Assembly: GCF_000011305.1 (NCBI RefSeq)
Contig: NC_004369.1
Coordinates: 1,674,001-1,738,000, forward strand
Reading direction: 5' to 3'
Length of the DNA stretch: 64,000 nt
Origin: Corynebacterium efficiens YS-314
Lineage (GTDB): Bacteria; Actinomycetota; Actinomycetes; Mycobacteriales; Mycobacteriaceae
Positions 41,046 through 51,371 of this stretch are shown here, piece after piece; position 1 is the stretch's first letter; each line of letters opens with the position of its first letter. A program made the position numbers and the translations under genes. The notes beneath the pieces were generated by a model. The model was given only the letters and a program-made list of their open reading frames with translations. It searched no databases and had not been told where the DNA came from.

Positions 41046-42662
41046 CTACTGATCCAGGTACAGCTTGCCCCGGAAGATCGGGTGCATCAGGTTCTCCTTG
41101 GACAACACGGTATCCAGGGTCGCCGCATCCATGAGGTTCTTCTCCAGGATCAGCTCCCGGACGGACCGGCCCGTCTCCGCGGCCTCCTTACCGATGGCAT
41201 CACCGATGTCATGGCCCAAAAACGGGTTGAGGTAGGTGATGATGCCGATGGAGTTCTCCACATAGGACCGGCAGACATCCGCATTCGCGGTGATGCCCAC
41301 CACGCACTTCTCCCGCAGGGTCTTGCTCGCATTGCCCAGGATACGGATCGACTGGAACAGCGACTCCCCGATGACCGGTTCCATCACATTGAGCTGCAGC
41401 TGACCGGCCTCGGCGGCCATGGCCACGGTGAGGTCATTGCCGAAGACCTTGAAGCAGACCTGGTTGACCACCTCGGGGATGACCGGGTTGACCTTCGCCG
41501 GCATGATGGAGGATCCGGCCTGACGCGGCGGGAGGTTGATCTCGTTGAGTCCGGCGCGCGGGCCGGAGGACAGCAGGCGCAGATCGTTGCAGATCTTGGA
41601 CAGTTTCATGGCTGCACGCTTGACCGCGGAATGCGCCAGGACGTAGGCACCGGTGTCCGAGGTGGCCTCGATGAGATCACGGGCGGATTTGATCTCCAGG
41701 CCGGTGACCTCGGAGAGGGAGGCGACCACCTGGTGCCGGTATCCGGCCGGGGTGTTCACGCCGGTACCGATGGCGGTGGCACCGAGGTTGACCTCGAGGA
41801 GACGGTCCATGGAGGCGCGCAGCACGGACTGTTCCTCGGCCAGGTTCGCGGCGAAGGCCTGGAACTCCTCACCCAGGCTCATCGGCACCGCATCCTGGAG
41901 CTGGGTGCGGCCCATCTTGATGATGTCGATGAACTCATTGCCCTTCTCCCGGAAGGCGACCTGGAGCTGTTCGATCTCCGCGATGAGGTTGGTCATCGCA
42001 GCATAGATGCCGAGTCGGAAACCCGTGGGATAGGCATCATTGGTGGACTGGGACATGTTCACGTCATCCATGGGGTGCAGGATGTCGTAGCGTCCCTTCT
42101 CGTACCCCATGTACTCCAGCGCCAGGTTGGCCACCACCTCATTGGTGTTCATGTTGGTGCTGGTGCCCGCCCCGCCCTGGAACACGTCGATCGGGAACTG
42201 GTCCATGCAGCGGCCCTCGACGAGGATCTGATCACAGGCCCAGATGATCGCCTTGGCCTTGTCGGCGGGCAGGGTGTGCAGGCGGCGGTTGGCCAGGGCG
42301 GCGGCCTTCTTCACCTGCACCATGCCGCGGATGAACTCCGGGACGTGGTTGATGGTGGTGCGTGAGATCTGGAAGTTCTCCACGGCACGCAGGGTGTGGA
42401 CACCGTAGTAGGCATCGGCCGGGATCTCCATCTCCCCCAGCAGGTCGGATTCCACACGGAAATTCCTCTTGATCTTCCTGCGGTTTTCCGCGGCCTTCGC
42501 CGCCGCGGTCTTCTCACCGGTGGAGGTGGTCTCCGTGGTGGTCACCAGGGCCTCCCCGTCCACCGCGGAATCCTCCGGGTTTCCGGTCTGGTCCGTCTGG
42601 TCCACCTGCTCCGCCTGCTCGCTGGACGTGTCCTCGGACACCTTCTTATCCTCGTTCGACAT
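41046..42662 (-). CDS. aspA: Aspartate ammonia-lyase
   Basis: A 538-residue member of the fumarase/aspartase superfamily, converting aspartate to fumarate and ammonia. Seen: the signature [32 protein letters not shown] and [10 protein letters not shown]. The catalytic core starts near residue 63; before it lies a ~60-residue extension rich in Glu, Asp, Thr and Ser, longer than in the E. coli enzyme and probably disordered. Monocistronic. No tight ribosome site is visible before ATG 42662. Confidence 0.93.
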   Translation of the reverse strand: MSNEDKKVSEDTSSEQAEQVDQTDQTGNPEDSAVDGEALVTTTETTSTGEKTAAAKAAENRRKIKRNFRVESDLLGEMEIPADAYYGVHTLRAVENFQISRTTINHVPEFIRGMVQVKKAAALANRRLHTLPADKAKAIIWACDQILVEGRCMDQFPIDVFQGGAGTSTNMNTNEVVANLALEYMGYEKGRYDILHPMDDVNMSQSTNDAYPTGFRLGIYAAMTNLIAEIEQLQVAFREKGNEFIDIIKMGRTQLQDAVPMSLGEEFQAFAANLAEEQSVLRASMDRLLEVNLGATAIGTGVNTPAGYRHQVVASLSEVTGLEIKSARDLIEATSDTGAYVLAHSAVKRAAMKLSKICNDLRLLSSGPRAGLNEINLPPRQAGSSIMPAKVNPVIPEVVNQVCFKVFGNDLTVAMAAEAGQLQLNVMEPVIGESLFQSIRILGNASKTLREKCVVGITANADVCRSYVENSIGIITYLNPFLGHDIGDAIGKEAAETGRSVRELILEKNLMDAATLDTVLSKENLMHPIFRGKLYLDQ

Positions 42663-42747
42663 AGTGCGCCTCTCACGGGTGAAATTGATACACGAAACTG
42701 CCTAGTGGCAATCATACGTACCCTTAATCCCGGGGGGCGGACCAACT

Positions 42748-42793
42748 CAGGGGCCGCCACCAGGGAGGGTGAATTCCCAGGTGACGGCCCCTG
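42748..42793 (-). terminator. Hairpin downstream of hisG
   Basis: CAGGGGCCGCCACC (from 42748) pairs with GGTGACGGCCCCTG (to 42793) with one mismatch. It follows the hisG stop by 36 bp; no strong T-tract. Confidence 0.6.
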
Positions 42794-42828
42794 TGAGCAG
42801 GACGTGTCAGAGATGTATCAGAGACGCA

Positions 42829-43674
42829 TCAGATACGCGCGATGCGGATCTCGGAGGCGAGGATGGCCTCGGCCCCGATGCTGGCCAGCTTGTCCATGGT
42901 GGCGTTCGCGGACTTCAGCGGAACCATGGCGCGCACGGCGACCCAGTTCTCACGGGCCAGCGGGGACACGGTGGGGCCGGAGATGCCCGGGGTGACGGCG
43001 CTGGCCTCGTCGAGCCGGTCGCGGTCGACGTTGTAGTCGAGCATGAGGTAGTTCTGCGCGTGCAGGATGCCCTGGATGCGGCTGAGCAGCACCCGCTGCG
43101 CGGGGGTGATCTCCTCGTCACGGCGACCGACGATGACGGCCTCGGAGGTGCACAGGGACTCACCGAAGGGCTCCAGGCCCTGCTGGCGCAGGGTACGGCC
43201 GGTGGAGACAACATCGGCGATGGCGTCGGCGACACCGAGCTTGATGGAGATCTCCACGGCACCGTCGAGACGGATCACCTCGGCGGTGATACCGCGGGCG
43301 GCCAGGTCATCGCGGACCAGGTTCGGGTAGGAGGTGGCGATGCGCTTGCCCTCCAGCTTCTCGATGCTCCAACCCTGCCCCGCCGGTGCGGCGTAACGGA
43401 AGGTCGAGGAACCGAAACCGAGGGAGAGCACCTCATGGACATCGGCGCGGGAATCCGCGGCGAGATCCCTACCGGTGATACCCAGGTCCAGCTGCCCGCC
43501 GGCGACATAGATGGCGATGTCCTTGGGACGCAGGTAGAAGAACTCAACATCATTGGCGGAGTCGAGGACATTGAGGGACTTGGAGTCCCCACGCCCGGCG
43601 TAACCGGCCTCGTTGAGGATCTCCATGGCACGCTCGGACAGGGAGCCCTTGTTGGGCACAGCGATTTTCAGCAT
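42829..43674 (-). CDS. hisG: ATP phosphoribosyltransferase (long form)
   Basis: A 281-residue long-form HisG that joins ATP and PRPP in the first, feedback-inhibited step of histidine synthesis. Seen: [23 protein letters not shown] at the N-terminus, DLGITGRDL, and the PRPP loop region [19 protein letters not shown] in the catalytic domains; the C-terminal ~75 residues form the ACT-like histidine-binding domain. It starts 15 bp after the hisE stop, so hisE-hisG form an operon. Confidence 0.95.
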   Translation of the reverse strand: MLKIAVPNKGSLSERAMEILNEAGYAGRGDSKSLNVLDSANDVEFFYLRPKDIAIYVAGGQLDLGITGRDLAADSRADVHEVLSLGFGSSTFRYAAPAGQGWSIEKLEGKRIATSYPNLVRDDLAARGITAEVIRLDGAVEISIKLGVADAIADVVSTGRTLRQQGLEPFGESLCTSEAVIVGRRDEEITPAQRVLLSRIQGILHAQNYLMLDYNVDRDRLDEASAVTPGISGPTVSPLARENWVAVRAMVPLKSANATMDKLASIGAEAILASEIRIARI

Positions 43675-43689
43675 GGGTGGTGTCTTCTC

Positions 43690-43956
43690 CTACAGGTTCT
43701 TGTAGACATCTTCGGGCTTGATGCCCCGAGCAACCATCATGACCTGGGTCCAGTACATCAACTGGGAGATCTCCTCGGCCAGTTCCTCATCGGACTGGTA
43801 TTCCGCCGCGATCCAGACCTCGCCGGCCTCCTCGATGACCTTCTTGCCGATATGATGGACACCTTTATCCAAGGCGGCTACGGTTCCGGAACCCTCAGGG
43901 CGGTTCTGGGCGCGGTCAAGAAGTTCTTCGTACAGCGAGTCAAATGTCTTCACGCA
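43690..43956 (-). CDS. hisE: Phosphoribosyl-ATP pyrophosphatase
   Basis: An 88-residue all-helical MazG-fold enzyme that hydrolyses phosphoribosyl-ATP to phosphoribosyl-AMP. The metal-binding pattern [16 protein letters not shown] and the acidic [13 protein letters not shown] helix are present. I choose GTG 43956 ([11 protein letters not shown]) because the family begins there; ATGs at 43965 and 43962 are in or near frame but add residues without homology. A TATGTA box just upstream suggests a leaderless or nearly leaderless transcript. Confidence 0.9.
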
Positions 43957-44012
43957 GTACATCATTACATACCGATCGTGCGGTTGTTGTGTTGGGGCGG
44001 GTTCCGGGCACC

Positions 44013-44708
44013 CTAGTTTCGTACGCCCACCGGTTCGATACCGGCGTACCAGGATCCCACCAGCTCGGCGGTGACCCCCTCGAAGTTATTGCGTCCGTGC
44101 AGGTCACGGAGGGCGACCACACCGGCCGGCGGGGTGAGGGTCTCCGGGTGCAGGCCGATGACCCGGCACCCGGCCTCCACCGCGGCGGTCATGCCGTTGT
44201 AGGAATCCTCGAAAACGAGACACTCGGATGGGGGTAATCCCACCCTGTGGGCGGCCTCGAGGTACATGTCGGGGGCCGGTTTGGGATTGTCCACCTCATC
44301 ACCGGTGATGGAATCCACGAAGTACCCCGCACCGACGGCCTCGATGCAGCCCTGCGCCAGGGAACGTTCCGTATTGGTGGTTACCAGCATGGGCACGCCC
44401 AGCCCCCTGAGCTGCGCAAGCAGGGGGATCACGCCGGGATTCGGGACGAGTGCCTCGTCGAAAAGCTCGGCGACACGGCCGAGCATGAAGCGACGGTACC
44501 GCTCGTAGTCCTCCCCGGTGACCTCGATGCCGGCGTGCGCAGCGCAGATGCGGATGGTGCGCGGCATGCTGCCGCCGATGGTCGACTCACGGATCTCCGG
44601 GGTGATCCGCCGACCCATGAGCTCACTGAGCTCATAGGTGGCCACCCCCCACTGCGGCTCCGTGTCCACCATCGTGCCGTCCATGTCCCAGAAGATTGCC
44701 TTGATCAT
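44013..44708 (-). CDS. HAD-superfamily phosphatase (beta-phosphoglucomutase-like)
   Basis: A 231-residue HAD hydrolase: catalytic [12 protein letters not shown] (nucleophile and acid Asp), motif II VTTNTER, motif III KPAP, motif [11 protein letters not shown] helical cap lies between motifs I and II, as in beta-phosphoglucomutase and phosphosugar phosphatases. Substrate unknown. It lies between metH (45 bp upstream) and hisE; a role in histidine synthesis (histidinol-phosphate phosphatase) is not supported by its motifs. A GCTTTTCGACG motif variant (44456-44466) encodes Leu-Phe-Asp. Confidence 0.85.
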
Positions 44709-44753
44709 GCAAACAACCCTAATGGGAATGGACCAAACCGCAATACCAGGGGT

Positions 44754-47700
44754 TTAGACGTTGAAGTACTTCGCCTCCGGGTGGTAGAGCACGAAGGCAT
44801 CCGTGGACTGCTCCGGGTGCAGCTGCAGCTCCTCGGACAGCTCCACACCGATGCGCTCCGGCTGCAGCAGCTCCACCATCTTGATGCGGTCCTCCAGGTC
44901 CGGGCAGGACCCATAACCGAAGGAGAAACGCGCACCGCGGTAGTCCAGGTCGAAGAATTTCTTCTTGTCCTCGGCGTCATCATCCGCGGCGGTACCGCCA
45001 GTGGTCAGCTGCAGCTCGGAACGGATACGCGCATGCCAGTACTCGGCGATGGCCTCGGTGAGCTGAACACCCAGGCCGTGGACCTCGAGGTAGTCGCGGT
45101 ACTCATTGGCGGCGAACAGCTTGTTGGCGAACTGCGCGATCGGATCACCCATGGTCACCAGCTGGAAGGGGAACACATCCACCTGTCCCTCGGCGATGGC
45201 CTGCTCCCGGGGGCGGATGAAATCCGCGATGCACAGGAAACGGCCACGCTGCTGGCGGGGGAAGGAAAAACGCATCCGCTCCGGGGCGTCCGGTTCCGGG
45301 GATTCGAGGATGACCACGTCATCACCCTCTGACACGGCCGGGAAGTAACCGTAGACAATCGCGGTGTGGTCGAGGATGCCCTCCGCCTTGAGGCGGTCGA
45401 TCCAGTACCGGAACCGCGGGCGTCCCTCGGTTTCCACCAGCTCCTCATAGGAGGGGCCCTCGCCACCACGGGTGGCCTTCAGTCCCCACTGACCCATGAA
45501 CAGTGCGCGCTCATCCAGGGTGGGCAGGTACTCCGCCAGGGCCAGACCCTTGACGATCCGGGTGCCCCAGAACGGAGGCGTGGCGACGGGGGTGTCGGTG
45601 GCCACGTCGGAACGCTCCGGCACCTCCACCGGCTCGGCCTTGGCCTTGCGCTCCGCGGCGATCCGCTTCGAGCGCTCATTGCGCGCGCGACGTTCCTCCT
45701 TCTTCCGGGCGGCCTCGATGGCCTCCGGGGAATCGGGATCCGCGCCCTCTCCCCTCTGCTCCGCCATGAGCTCATCCATGAGGCTGAGCCCCTCGAAGGC
45801 ATCGCGGGCGTAGTAGACATCGCCCTGGTAGACCTCGGCCAGGTCGTTTTCCACATAGGTGCGGGTCAGGGCGGCACCACCGAGCATCACCGGGTAGTGA
45901 GACGCCTTGGCGGCGTTCATCTCCTCCAGGTTGTCCTTCATCACCACGGTGGACTTCACCAGCAGACCGGACATGCCGATGGCATCCGCGTTGTGCTTCT
46001 CCGCGGCCTCCAACATCGCCGAGATGGGCTGTTTGATGCCGAGGTTGACCACGTCATATCCGTTGTTGGACATGATGATGTCCACCAGGTTCTTGCCGAT
46101 GTCGTGGACATCGCCCTTGACGGTGGCCAGCACGATGCGGCCCTTGCTCTCCGCCCGGGCCTCACCGGTGGCCTCGGCCTCGTCCTCCATGAATGGTTCG
46201 AGGTAGGCCACGGCCGTTTTCATGGTTTCCGCGGACTGGAGCACGAACGGCAGCTGCATCTGACCGGAGCCGAAGAGCTCACCGACGGTCTTCATGCCGT
46301 TGAGCAGGTCCTCATTGATGATCTCGATCGGCTTCTTCTCCTTCATGCCGGCCTCGAGATCCTCCTCCAGACCGTTCTTGTCGCCGTCGATGATGCGCTG
46401 GGCGAGCCGCTCGAACAGCGGCATGGCCGCCAGTGCCTCCGCGCGGGCGTCCTTGGCATCGGCTGCGGAGACACCCTCGAACAGCTGCATGAACTCCTGG
46501 AGCGGGTCATAGCCCTCGGCGCGACGGTCATAGACCATGTCGAGTGCGACCTCGCGCTGGCGTTCGTCGATGCGGTTCATCGGCAGGATCTTGGAGCTGT
46601 GGGCGATGGCGGAATCCAGGCCGACCTGGATGCACTCGTGCAGGAAGACGGAATTGAGTACCTGGCGGGCCGCCGGGTTGAGTCCGAAGGAGATGTTGGA
46701 CAGGCCCAGGGTGGTGTGCACCTCCGGGTGGCGCTTCTTCAGCTCCCGGATGGCCTCGATGGTCTCGATGCCGTCGCGACGGGTCTCCTCCTGGCCGGTG
46801 GAGATCGGGAAGGTGAGGCAGTCGACGATGATGTCGGACTCCTTCAGCCCGTAGGTGCCGGTGATGTCCTCGATGAGGCGCTCGGCGATGCGGATCTTGT
46901 GCTCGGCGGTACGTGCCTGCCCCTCCTCGTCGATGGTGAGGGCGACCACGGCGGCGCCGTGCTGCTGGACCATCGCCATGATGCGACGGTAGCGGGATTC
47001 CGGACCGTCACCGTCCTCGAAGTTGACGGAGTTGACGATGCTGCGCCCACCCAGGTGCTCCAGGCCAACTCGGATGACCTCCGGTTCGGTGGAGTCCAGC
47101 ATGATCGGCAGGGTGGAGCTGGTGGCCAGCAGGGAGGCCAGGGTGGCCATGTCCTCACGGCCGTCGCGGCCCACGTAGTCGACACAGAGGTCGAGCATGT
47201 GGGCGCCGTCGCGGGTCTGCTGCTTGGCGATGTCGACGCACTTCTCCCAGTCGCCGGCGAGCATGGCCTCGCGGAAGGCGCGGGAGCCGTTGGCGTTGGT
47301 ACGCTCACCGATCATGGTGATGCCGGTGCCCTGGCTCAGCGGGACGGAGGTGTAGAGCGAGGCCACGGCGTCCTCGACCTCGATCTCACGCTCGGCGCGC
47401 TCGACGGGTCCGACCGGCACGGATTCCAGTGCGGAGGTCTCCCCCTCCGGCACACCGACCACCGCATCACGCACGGCACGGATGTGTTCGGGGGTGGTGC
47501 CACAGCAGCCACCGACCATGGACAGTCCGTAGTCGGTGACGAAACCGCGCAGGGCCTCGGCGAGCTCCTCGGCGGTCAGGGGGTATTCGGCACCGTTCTT
47601 GCCCAGCACCGGCAGGCCGGCGTTCGGCATGACGGAGACCGGGATGGAGGCGTGCTTGGACAGGTAGCGCAGGTGCTCGCTCATCTCGGCCGGGCCGGTG

Positions 47701-48395
47701 GCACAGTTCAGGCCGATCATGTCGATGCCCAGTGGCTCCAGGGCGGTCAGTGCGGCACCGATCTCGGAACCCATGAGCATGGTGCCGGTGGTTTCCACGG
47801 TGACGTGGCAGATGATCGGCAGGGTGACACCGAGTTCGGTCATGGCGTCCTGGACACCGTGGACGGCGGCCTTGACCTGCAGGAGGTCCTGTGCGGTCTC
47901 GATGAGGAAGGCATCACCGCCACCCTCGATGATGCCGAGGGCGGCTTCCTTGTAGTGGCCGCGCAGGTCACCGTAGGGGGCGTGTCCGAGGGAGGGCAGC
48001 TTGGTGCCCGGTCCGAGGGAACCCACGACGAAGCGGCGCATGCCGTTCCTGCCCGGACCCATCTCATCGGCGACCTCACGTGCCACGGCCGTGCCCTTGT
48101 AGGCCAGCTCGCGGCAGCGGTCGGCGATGTCATAGTCGGCCAGGTTCGGCAGGTTACAACCGAAGGTGTTCGTCTCCACCAGATCGGCACCGGCCTCGAA
48201 GTAGGCGCGGTGGATCTGACGCAGGACGTCGGGTCGGGTGTGGTTGAGGATCTCATTACAGCCTTCAAGGCCGAGGAAGTCATCTTCCACGTCGAGGTCG
48301 AAGGCCTGCAACTGGGTACCCATGGCGCCATCGCCGATGAGTACGTGGCTGCGCAGAGCGTCAAGGAATGCGGAGGAGGTAGCTGTATCAGACAT
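44754..48395 (-). CDS. metH: Cobalamin-dependent methionine synthase
   Basis: A 1213-residue four-module enzyme that methylates homocysteine from 5-methyltetrahydrofolate through B12. In order: homocysteine domain with the zinc cysteines in GGCCGTTPEHIRA (about residue 297), pterin-binding domain (TMIGERTNANGSRAF, about 355), B12-binding domain with the ligand histidine in DVHDIGKN (about 762), and the C-terminal SAM reactivation domain (about 905-1213). A charged linker rich in Arg, Lys and Glu (about 885-925) precedes the last module. No cobalamin riboswitch is visible upstream. The window lacks metE, so redundancy cannot be judged. Confidence 0.96.
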   Translation of the reverse strand: MSDTATSSAFLDALRSHVLIGDGAMGTQLQAFDLDVEDDFLGLEGCNEILNHTRPDVLRQIHRAYFEAGADLVETNTFGCNLPNLADYDIADRCRELAYKGTAVAREVADEMGPGRNGMRRFVVGSLGPGTKLPSLGHAPYGDLRGHYKEAALGIIEGGGDAFLIETAQDLLQVKAAVHGVQDAMTELGVTLPIICHVTVETTGTMLMGSEIGAALTALEPLGIDMIGLNCATGPAEMSEHLRYLSKHASIPVSVMPNAGLPVLGKNGAEYPLTAEELAEALRGFVTDYGLSMVGGCCGTTPEHIRAVRDAVVGVPEGETSALESVPVGPVERAEREIEVEDAVASLYTSVPLSQGTGITMIGERTNANGSRAFREAMLAGDWEKCVDIAKQQTRDGAHMLDLCVDYVGRDGREDMATLASLLATSSTLPIMLDSTEPEVIRVGLEHLGGRSIVNSVNFEDGDGPESRYRRIMAMVQQHGAAVVALTIDEEGQARTAEHKIRIAERLIEDITGTYGLKESDIIVDCLTFPISTGQEETRRDGIETIEAIRELKKRHPEVHTTLGLSNISFGLNPAARQVLNSVFLHECIQVGLDSAIAHSSKILPMNRIDERQREVALDMVYDRRAEGYDPLQEFMQLFEGVSAADAKDARAEALAAMPLFERLAQRIIDGDKNGLEEDLEAGMKEKKPIEIINEDLLNGMKTVGELFGSGQMQLPFVLQSAETMKTAVAYLEPFMEDEAEATGEARAESKGRIVLATVKGDVHDIGKNLVDIIMSNNGYDVVNLGIKQPISAMLEAAEKHNADAIGMSGLLVKSTVVMKDNLEEMNAAKASHYPVMLGGAALTRTYVENDLAEVYQGDVYYARDAFEGLSLMDELMAEQRGEGADPDSPEAIEAARKKEERRARNERSKRIAAERKAKAEPVEVPERSDVATDTPVATPPFWGTRIVKGLALAEYLPTLDERALFMGQWGLKATRGGEGPSYEELVETEGRPRFRYWIDRLKAEGILDHTAIVYGYFPAVSEGDDVVILESPEPDAPERMRFSFPRQQRGRFLCIADFIRPREQAIAEGQVDVFPFQLVTMGDPIAQFANKLFAANEYRDYLEVHGLGVQLTEAIAEYWHARIRSELQLTTGGTAADDDAEDKKKFFDLDYRGARFSFGYGSCPDLEDRIKMVELLQPERIGVELSEELQLHPEQSTDAFVLYHPEAKYFNV

Positions 48396-48511
48396 TAGGT
48401 AGACAGCTTAGTACGGCTGCCGGGTTTACCGAATTTTCCCCCCTGATCACACCCGATTTTTATTCACGTCCGGTACTCCCCTGTGTCGTACCGGGGGAGG
48501 AAACAGCGGAA

Positions 48512-48540
48512 GGGAGGAACCCCACGATGGGGTACCTCCC
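48512..48540 (-). terminator. Hairpin upstream of metH, downstream of 48564-48944
   Basis: GGGAGG-CCCC / GGGG-CCTCCC with a 5-nt loop. Ends 24 bp past the small gene's stop and lies 117 bp before the metH start; no T-tract. Confidence 0.6.
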
Positions 48541-48563
48541 TGCGACCGGGGTACGGGCTTGTC

Positions 48564-48944
48564 CTAGTCGAACTCGGGGAAGCTGGCCAGCGAGAGGTCA
48601 TCGGCCTCGGTCAGCTTCGCGGCGTCGAAGAGGATCACGGAGAGTTCCTCCTTCTCCTCCGGCTCAATGACGGCCCCGTGGTATTTGGTGTTGAACTTCT
48701 CCAGCTCATCGAGGGTGTGCTGAGCAGCGGCGTTGAGGACATCCTGCTCAGGGCCCTTGCCCATGGCATCCAGGGAATCCAGGTAGTTCTCCAGGATGAC
48801 GCGGAGTTCCGGCAGCGCCTTCACATCGAAGGGGGCATCCCAGAATTCCTTCTCATCGTCCTTGAGATAGGAACCGGTGGCGAATTCCTCCAGGTTGGCG
48901 ATGAAGTCGTTGACGGTGGGCTGAAAGGTTGCGCGAATGCTCAT
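48564..48944 (-). CDS. Conserved acidic corynebacterial protein
   Basis: A 126-residue acidic, helical protein. I do not recognise a family. It begins 23 bp after the mshC stop, with AGGAAC upstream of the ATG, so it is probably co-transcribed with mshC. It is highly charged and has no signal peptide or membrane segment. Function unknown. Confidence 0.7.
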   Translation of the reverse strand: MSIRATFQPTVNDFIANLEEFATGSYLKDDEKEFWDAPFDVKALPELRVILENYLDSLDAMGKGPEQDVLNAAAQHTLDELEKFNTKYHGAVIEPEEKEELSVILFDAAKLTEADDLSLASFPEFD

Positions 48945-48967
48945 GCGTTCATTGTTCCTGAAAACAC

Positions 48968-50260
48968 TCAGAGACGCACTCCCAGCAGCGCATCCACGGC
49001 GGCGGCGAGGATGCGACCGGCCGGGGTGAACTCCGGGGTGTCGAACTGATCGGCGGTGTCGGACACATTCCCGGTGTCCTTGAGTGCCGCCTCAGCCCAG
49101 GCGTCCACGGCGGCGAGGGCGGCAGGGGTGTCCAGGTCATTGGAGAGGTGGGTGCGCAGCTGGGCCACGGCATCCACCGCCGCCTGGACATCGGTGGCCA
49201 CGGTGATGGCGCTGCGCCACAGGGCCAGGCGCGCCTCCGCCGCCGCCAGGATCTCATCACTCCAGTCGCGGTCACCGCGGTAGTGGTGTGCGTAGACACC
49301 GAGACGGATGGCCCCCGGTTCGTGCCCGGCGGCGGTGAGACGGTGCACGAATTCAAGGTTGCCCAGCGACTTCGACATCTTCACCCCATCCTGGGAGATC
49401 ATGCCGGCGTGCACATAGTGTTTGGCCATGCGCTCCACCCCGTGGGCGGCCTCGGCGTGAGCGGCGGAGAACTCGTGGTGGGGGAACATCAGATCCGATC
49501 CGCCCCCCTGGATGTCGAAGCTGTGGCCGAGACGGTTGGTGGCGATGGCGGAACACTCGATGTGCCAGCCGGGGCGGCCGGGGCCGAAGGGGGATTCCCA
49601 GCTGGGTTCACCCTCGCGCGCGGCACGCCACAGCAGTGCATCCATGGGGTTGCGCTTGCCGGGGCGGTCGGGGTCCCCGCCGCGTTCGGCGAACAGCTCC
49701 GCCATGGTGGCAGCATCGTAGTTGGATTCATAACCGAAGTTCTCGGTGGCGTTGATCGAGGCGTAGACATCCGGGTACTCCGGGTCGTCGACGACGTAGG
49801 CCGCACCCTCCTCCAAGAGGGTGGACACCATCTCAATGACCTCGTCGATGGATTCGATCGCGCCGATGTAATCCTTCGGTGGGATCACCGCCAGGGTCTC
49901 CATGTCCTTGCGGAAGAGGTCGATCTGGCTGGTGCCCAGCTCCCGCCAGTCCACGCCGTCACGCTCGGCGCGTTCGAACAGCGGGTCATCCACATCGGTG
50001 ATGTTCTGGACGTAATGCACCTGGTGATCATTGTCCAGCAGCACGCGGTAGATCAGGTCGAAGGCGAGGTAGGTTGCCGCATGCCCCAGGTGTGTGGAGT
50101 CATACGGGGTGATCCCGCAGACGTACATGCCCACCGGGGTTCCGGATCCACTGGGCGGCACCTCCACGGGTTTGACCTGTTGATCTGCGGTGTCGTAGAG
50201 CGCCAGGGGCACGGGTGTGCCGTCCAGGGCGGGGATGTCGGGGGTGGGCCAAGAATGCAT
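48968..50260 (-). CDS. mshC: Mycothiol ligase MshC
   Basis: A 430-residue cysteinyl-tRNA synthetase paralogue that joins cysteine to glucosaminyl-inositol with ATP, the third enzyme of mycothiol synthesis. Seen: zinc-binding Cys48 in [14 protein letters not shown] (57-60), WHIECSA, and KMSKSLGN near residue 303. It lacks the tRNA-binding anticodon domain of CysS, and the leading ~35 residues match the MshC-type N-terminus. This gene is diagnostic for actinobacteria. Divergence from uppP is not the case: both run leftward, with uppP upstream and a terminator between. Confidence 0.95.
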   Translation of the reverse strand: MHSWPTPDIPALDGTPVPLALYDTADQQVKPVEVPPSGSGTPVGMYVCGITPYDSTHLGHAATYLAFDLIYRVLLDNDHQVHYVQNITDVDDPLFERAERDGVDWRELGTSQIDLFRKDMETLAVIPPKDYIGAIESIDEVIEMVSTLLEEGAAYVVDDPEYPDVYASINATENFGYESNYDAATMAELFAERGGDPDRPGKRNPMDALLWRAAREGEPSWESPFGPGRPGWHIECSAIATNRLGHSFDIQGGGSDLMFPHHEFSAAHAEAAHGVERMAKHYVHAGMISQDGVKMSKSLGNLEFVHRLTAAGHEPGAIRLGVYAHHYRGDRDWSDEILAAAEARLALWRSAITVATDVQAAVDAVAQLRTHLSNDLDTPAALAAVDAWAEAALKDTGNVSDTADQFDTPEFTPAGRILAAAVDALLGVRL

Positions 50261-50377
50261 GGATCTAACTCTAGCTACTTTCCACGGTAAGGGATTGTTG
50301 AGGTCGTGTTTTCATCATGCGCGCCGTCGCGCGTCCGCCACCCATAACATCCCCGGGCGGGTCGTTATTCCCACCCT

Positions 50378-50440
50378 GCTTGTCGACGAAAAACCCCGCA
50401 GCTCCCGGTGAGGGACCTGCGGGGTGGGGCGTCGACAAGC
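50378..50440. repeat. Inverted pair of GCTTGTCGACG around the uppP terminator
   Basis: GCTTGTCGACG at 50378-50388 and its exact complement at 50430-50440, flanking the terminator hairpin 50394-50424 on both sides. Extending, TGCTTGTCGACG pairs with CGTCGACAAGCAG, so the pair forms an outer stem. The 186-bp gap between the mshC start and the uppP stop holds no gene. Confidence 0.85.
50394..50424 (-). terminator. Rho-independent terminator of uppP
   Basis: CCCCGCAG-(TCCC..GGGA)-CTGCGGGG, followed by TTTTT in the leftward direction, 22 bp past the uppP stop. Confidence 0.9.
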
Positions 50441-50446
50441 AGCTTT

Positions 50447-51328
50447 CTAGGGGTTGAGGTACCCCAGCCAGAGCAGCAGCATGACAAGCAGACCGGCCGG
50501 GATGCGGTAGGCGGCAAACCAGGAGAAGGAGTGGTTGGCCACGAATTTCATCAGCCAGGCGATGGAGGCATAACCAACGAGGAAGGCCACCAGCGTACCG
50601 ATGGTCAACTGGAGCCCCGAGGCCGCCTGCCCGGTGGACGGATCGAAGGCGTCCGGCAGGGAGTACAGGCCGGAACCGAGCACCGCCGGGATGGCCAGCA
50701 GGAAGGAGAACTTCGCGGCGACCTCACGGTTGAGCCCCATGAACAGACCCGCGGAGATGGTGCCACCGGAACGGGACACACCCGGGATCAAGGCGAGGCA
50801 CTGGGCGAAACCCATCACCAGGGCATCCCTCATATTGAGCTCATCATAGCCGCGGTCCTTCTTGCCGACCTTCTCCGCGAGGATGAACACGAAGGAGAAC
50901 AACACCAGCACCGTGGCGGTGATCCACATGTTGCGCAGGGCGTCACGGATGAGGTCCTTGCCCAGGACACCGAGCACCACCACGGGGATGGTGGCCACGA
51001 TGATCATCCAGCCCATCTTGTAGTCGCGCCCACGGCGATCCTTATTGAACACCCCGGCGAACCAGCCGGTGAGGATCTGCCAGATCTCCCTGGCGAAGTA
51101 CACCAGGACGGCCGCCTCGGTGCCGAGCTGGACCACCGCCGTGAACGAGGCGCCGGCGTCGGCACCCCAGAACAGTTCGGAGATGATGCGGAGATGGCCC
51201 GAGGAGCTGATGGGGAGGAATTCGGTGAGTCCCTGGACCACCGAGAGGACAAGCGTCTGCGTCCAACTCATGTTCTCAGCTGCGACCGGTTCCACCGCGG
51301 ATGCTAGAAGGTAGGTCTGTTCATTCAC
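50447..51328 (-). CDS. uppP: Undecaprenyl-diphosphatase UppP
   Basis: A 293-residue membrane phosphatase (BacA family) that recycles undecaprenyl diphosphate for peptidoglycan and arabinogalactan synthesis and confers bacitracin resistance. Seen: [14 protein letters not shown] and PGVSRSGGT, which carry the active-site Glu, Ser and Arg, and about eight hydrophobic segments. GTG 51328 is chosen by family length; a frame further upstream has no homology. Its start is 43 bp from the divergent reductase start, so promoters overlap. The terminator is embedded in an inverted motif pair. Confidence 0.93.
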   Translation of the reverse strand: MNEQTYLLASAVEPVAAENMSWTQTLVLSVVQGLTEFLPISSSGHLRIISELFWGADAGASFTAVVQLGTEAAVLVYFAREIWQILTGWFAGVFNKDRRGRDYKMGWMIIVATIPVVVLGVLGKDLIRDALRNMWITATVLVLFSFVFILAEKVGKKDRGYDELNMRDALVMGFAQCLALIPGVSRSGGTISAGLFMGLNREVAAKFSFLLAIPAVLGSGLYSLPDAFDPSTGQAASGLQLTIGTLVAFLVGYASIAWLMKFVANHSFSWFAAYRIPAGLLVMLLLWLGYLNP

Positions 51329-51371
51329 CCGGTAAACCCTACTACCGCCGGGCCGAAGTAGTGTTGTTGGC

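Noticed and set aside
44013..44708. HAD protein as histidinol-phosphate phosphatase
   Set aside because: It neighbours hisE, but its cap and motifs are of the beta-phosphoglucomutase type; position alone is not enough.
45366..48398. Long open frame (over 1000 codons) on the strand opposite metH
   Set aside because: It mirrors metH codon by codon in a G+C-rich gene, has His/Gly/Asp-rich translation without any domain, and no ribosome site. Similar antisense frames opposite lnt (14832-16583) and mutB (61385-63793) were dropped for the same reason.
48396..48563. Cobalamin riboswitch or McbR site upstream of metH
   Set aside because: No B12-box-like sequence. A TAGAC at 48400-48404 has only a poor partner half-site, well below an McbR palindrome.
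50261..51326. Rightward frame opposite uppP encoding a Gly/Glu/His-rich chain
   Set aside because: Shadow of the real membrane protein; no domain, no ribosome site.
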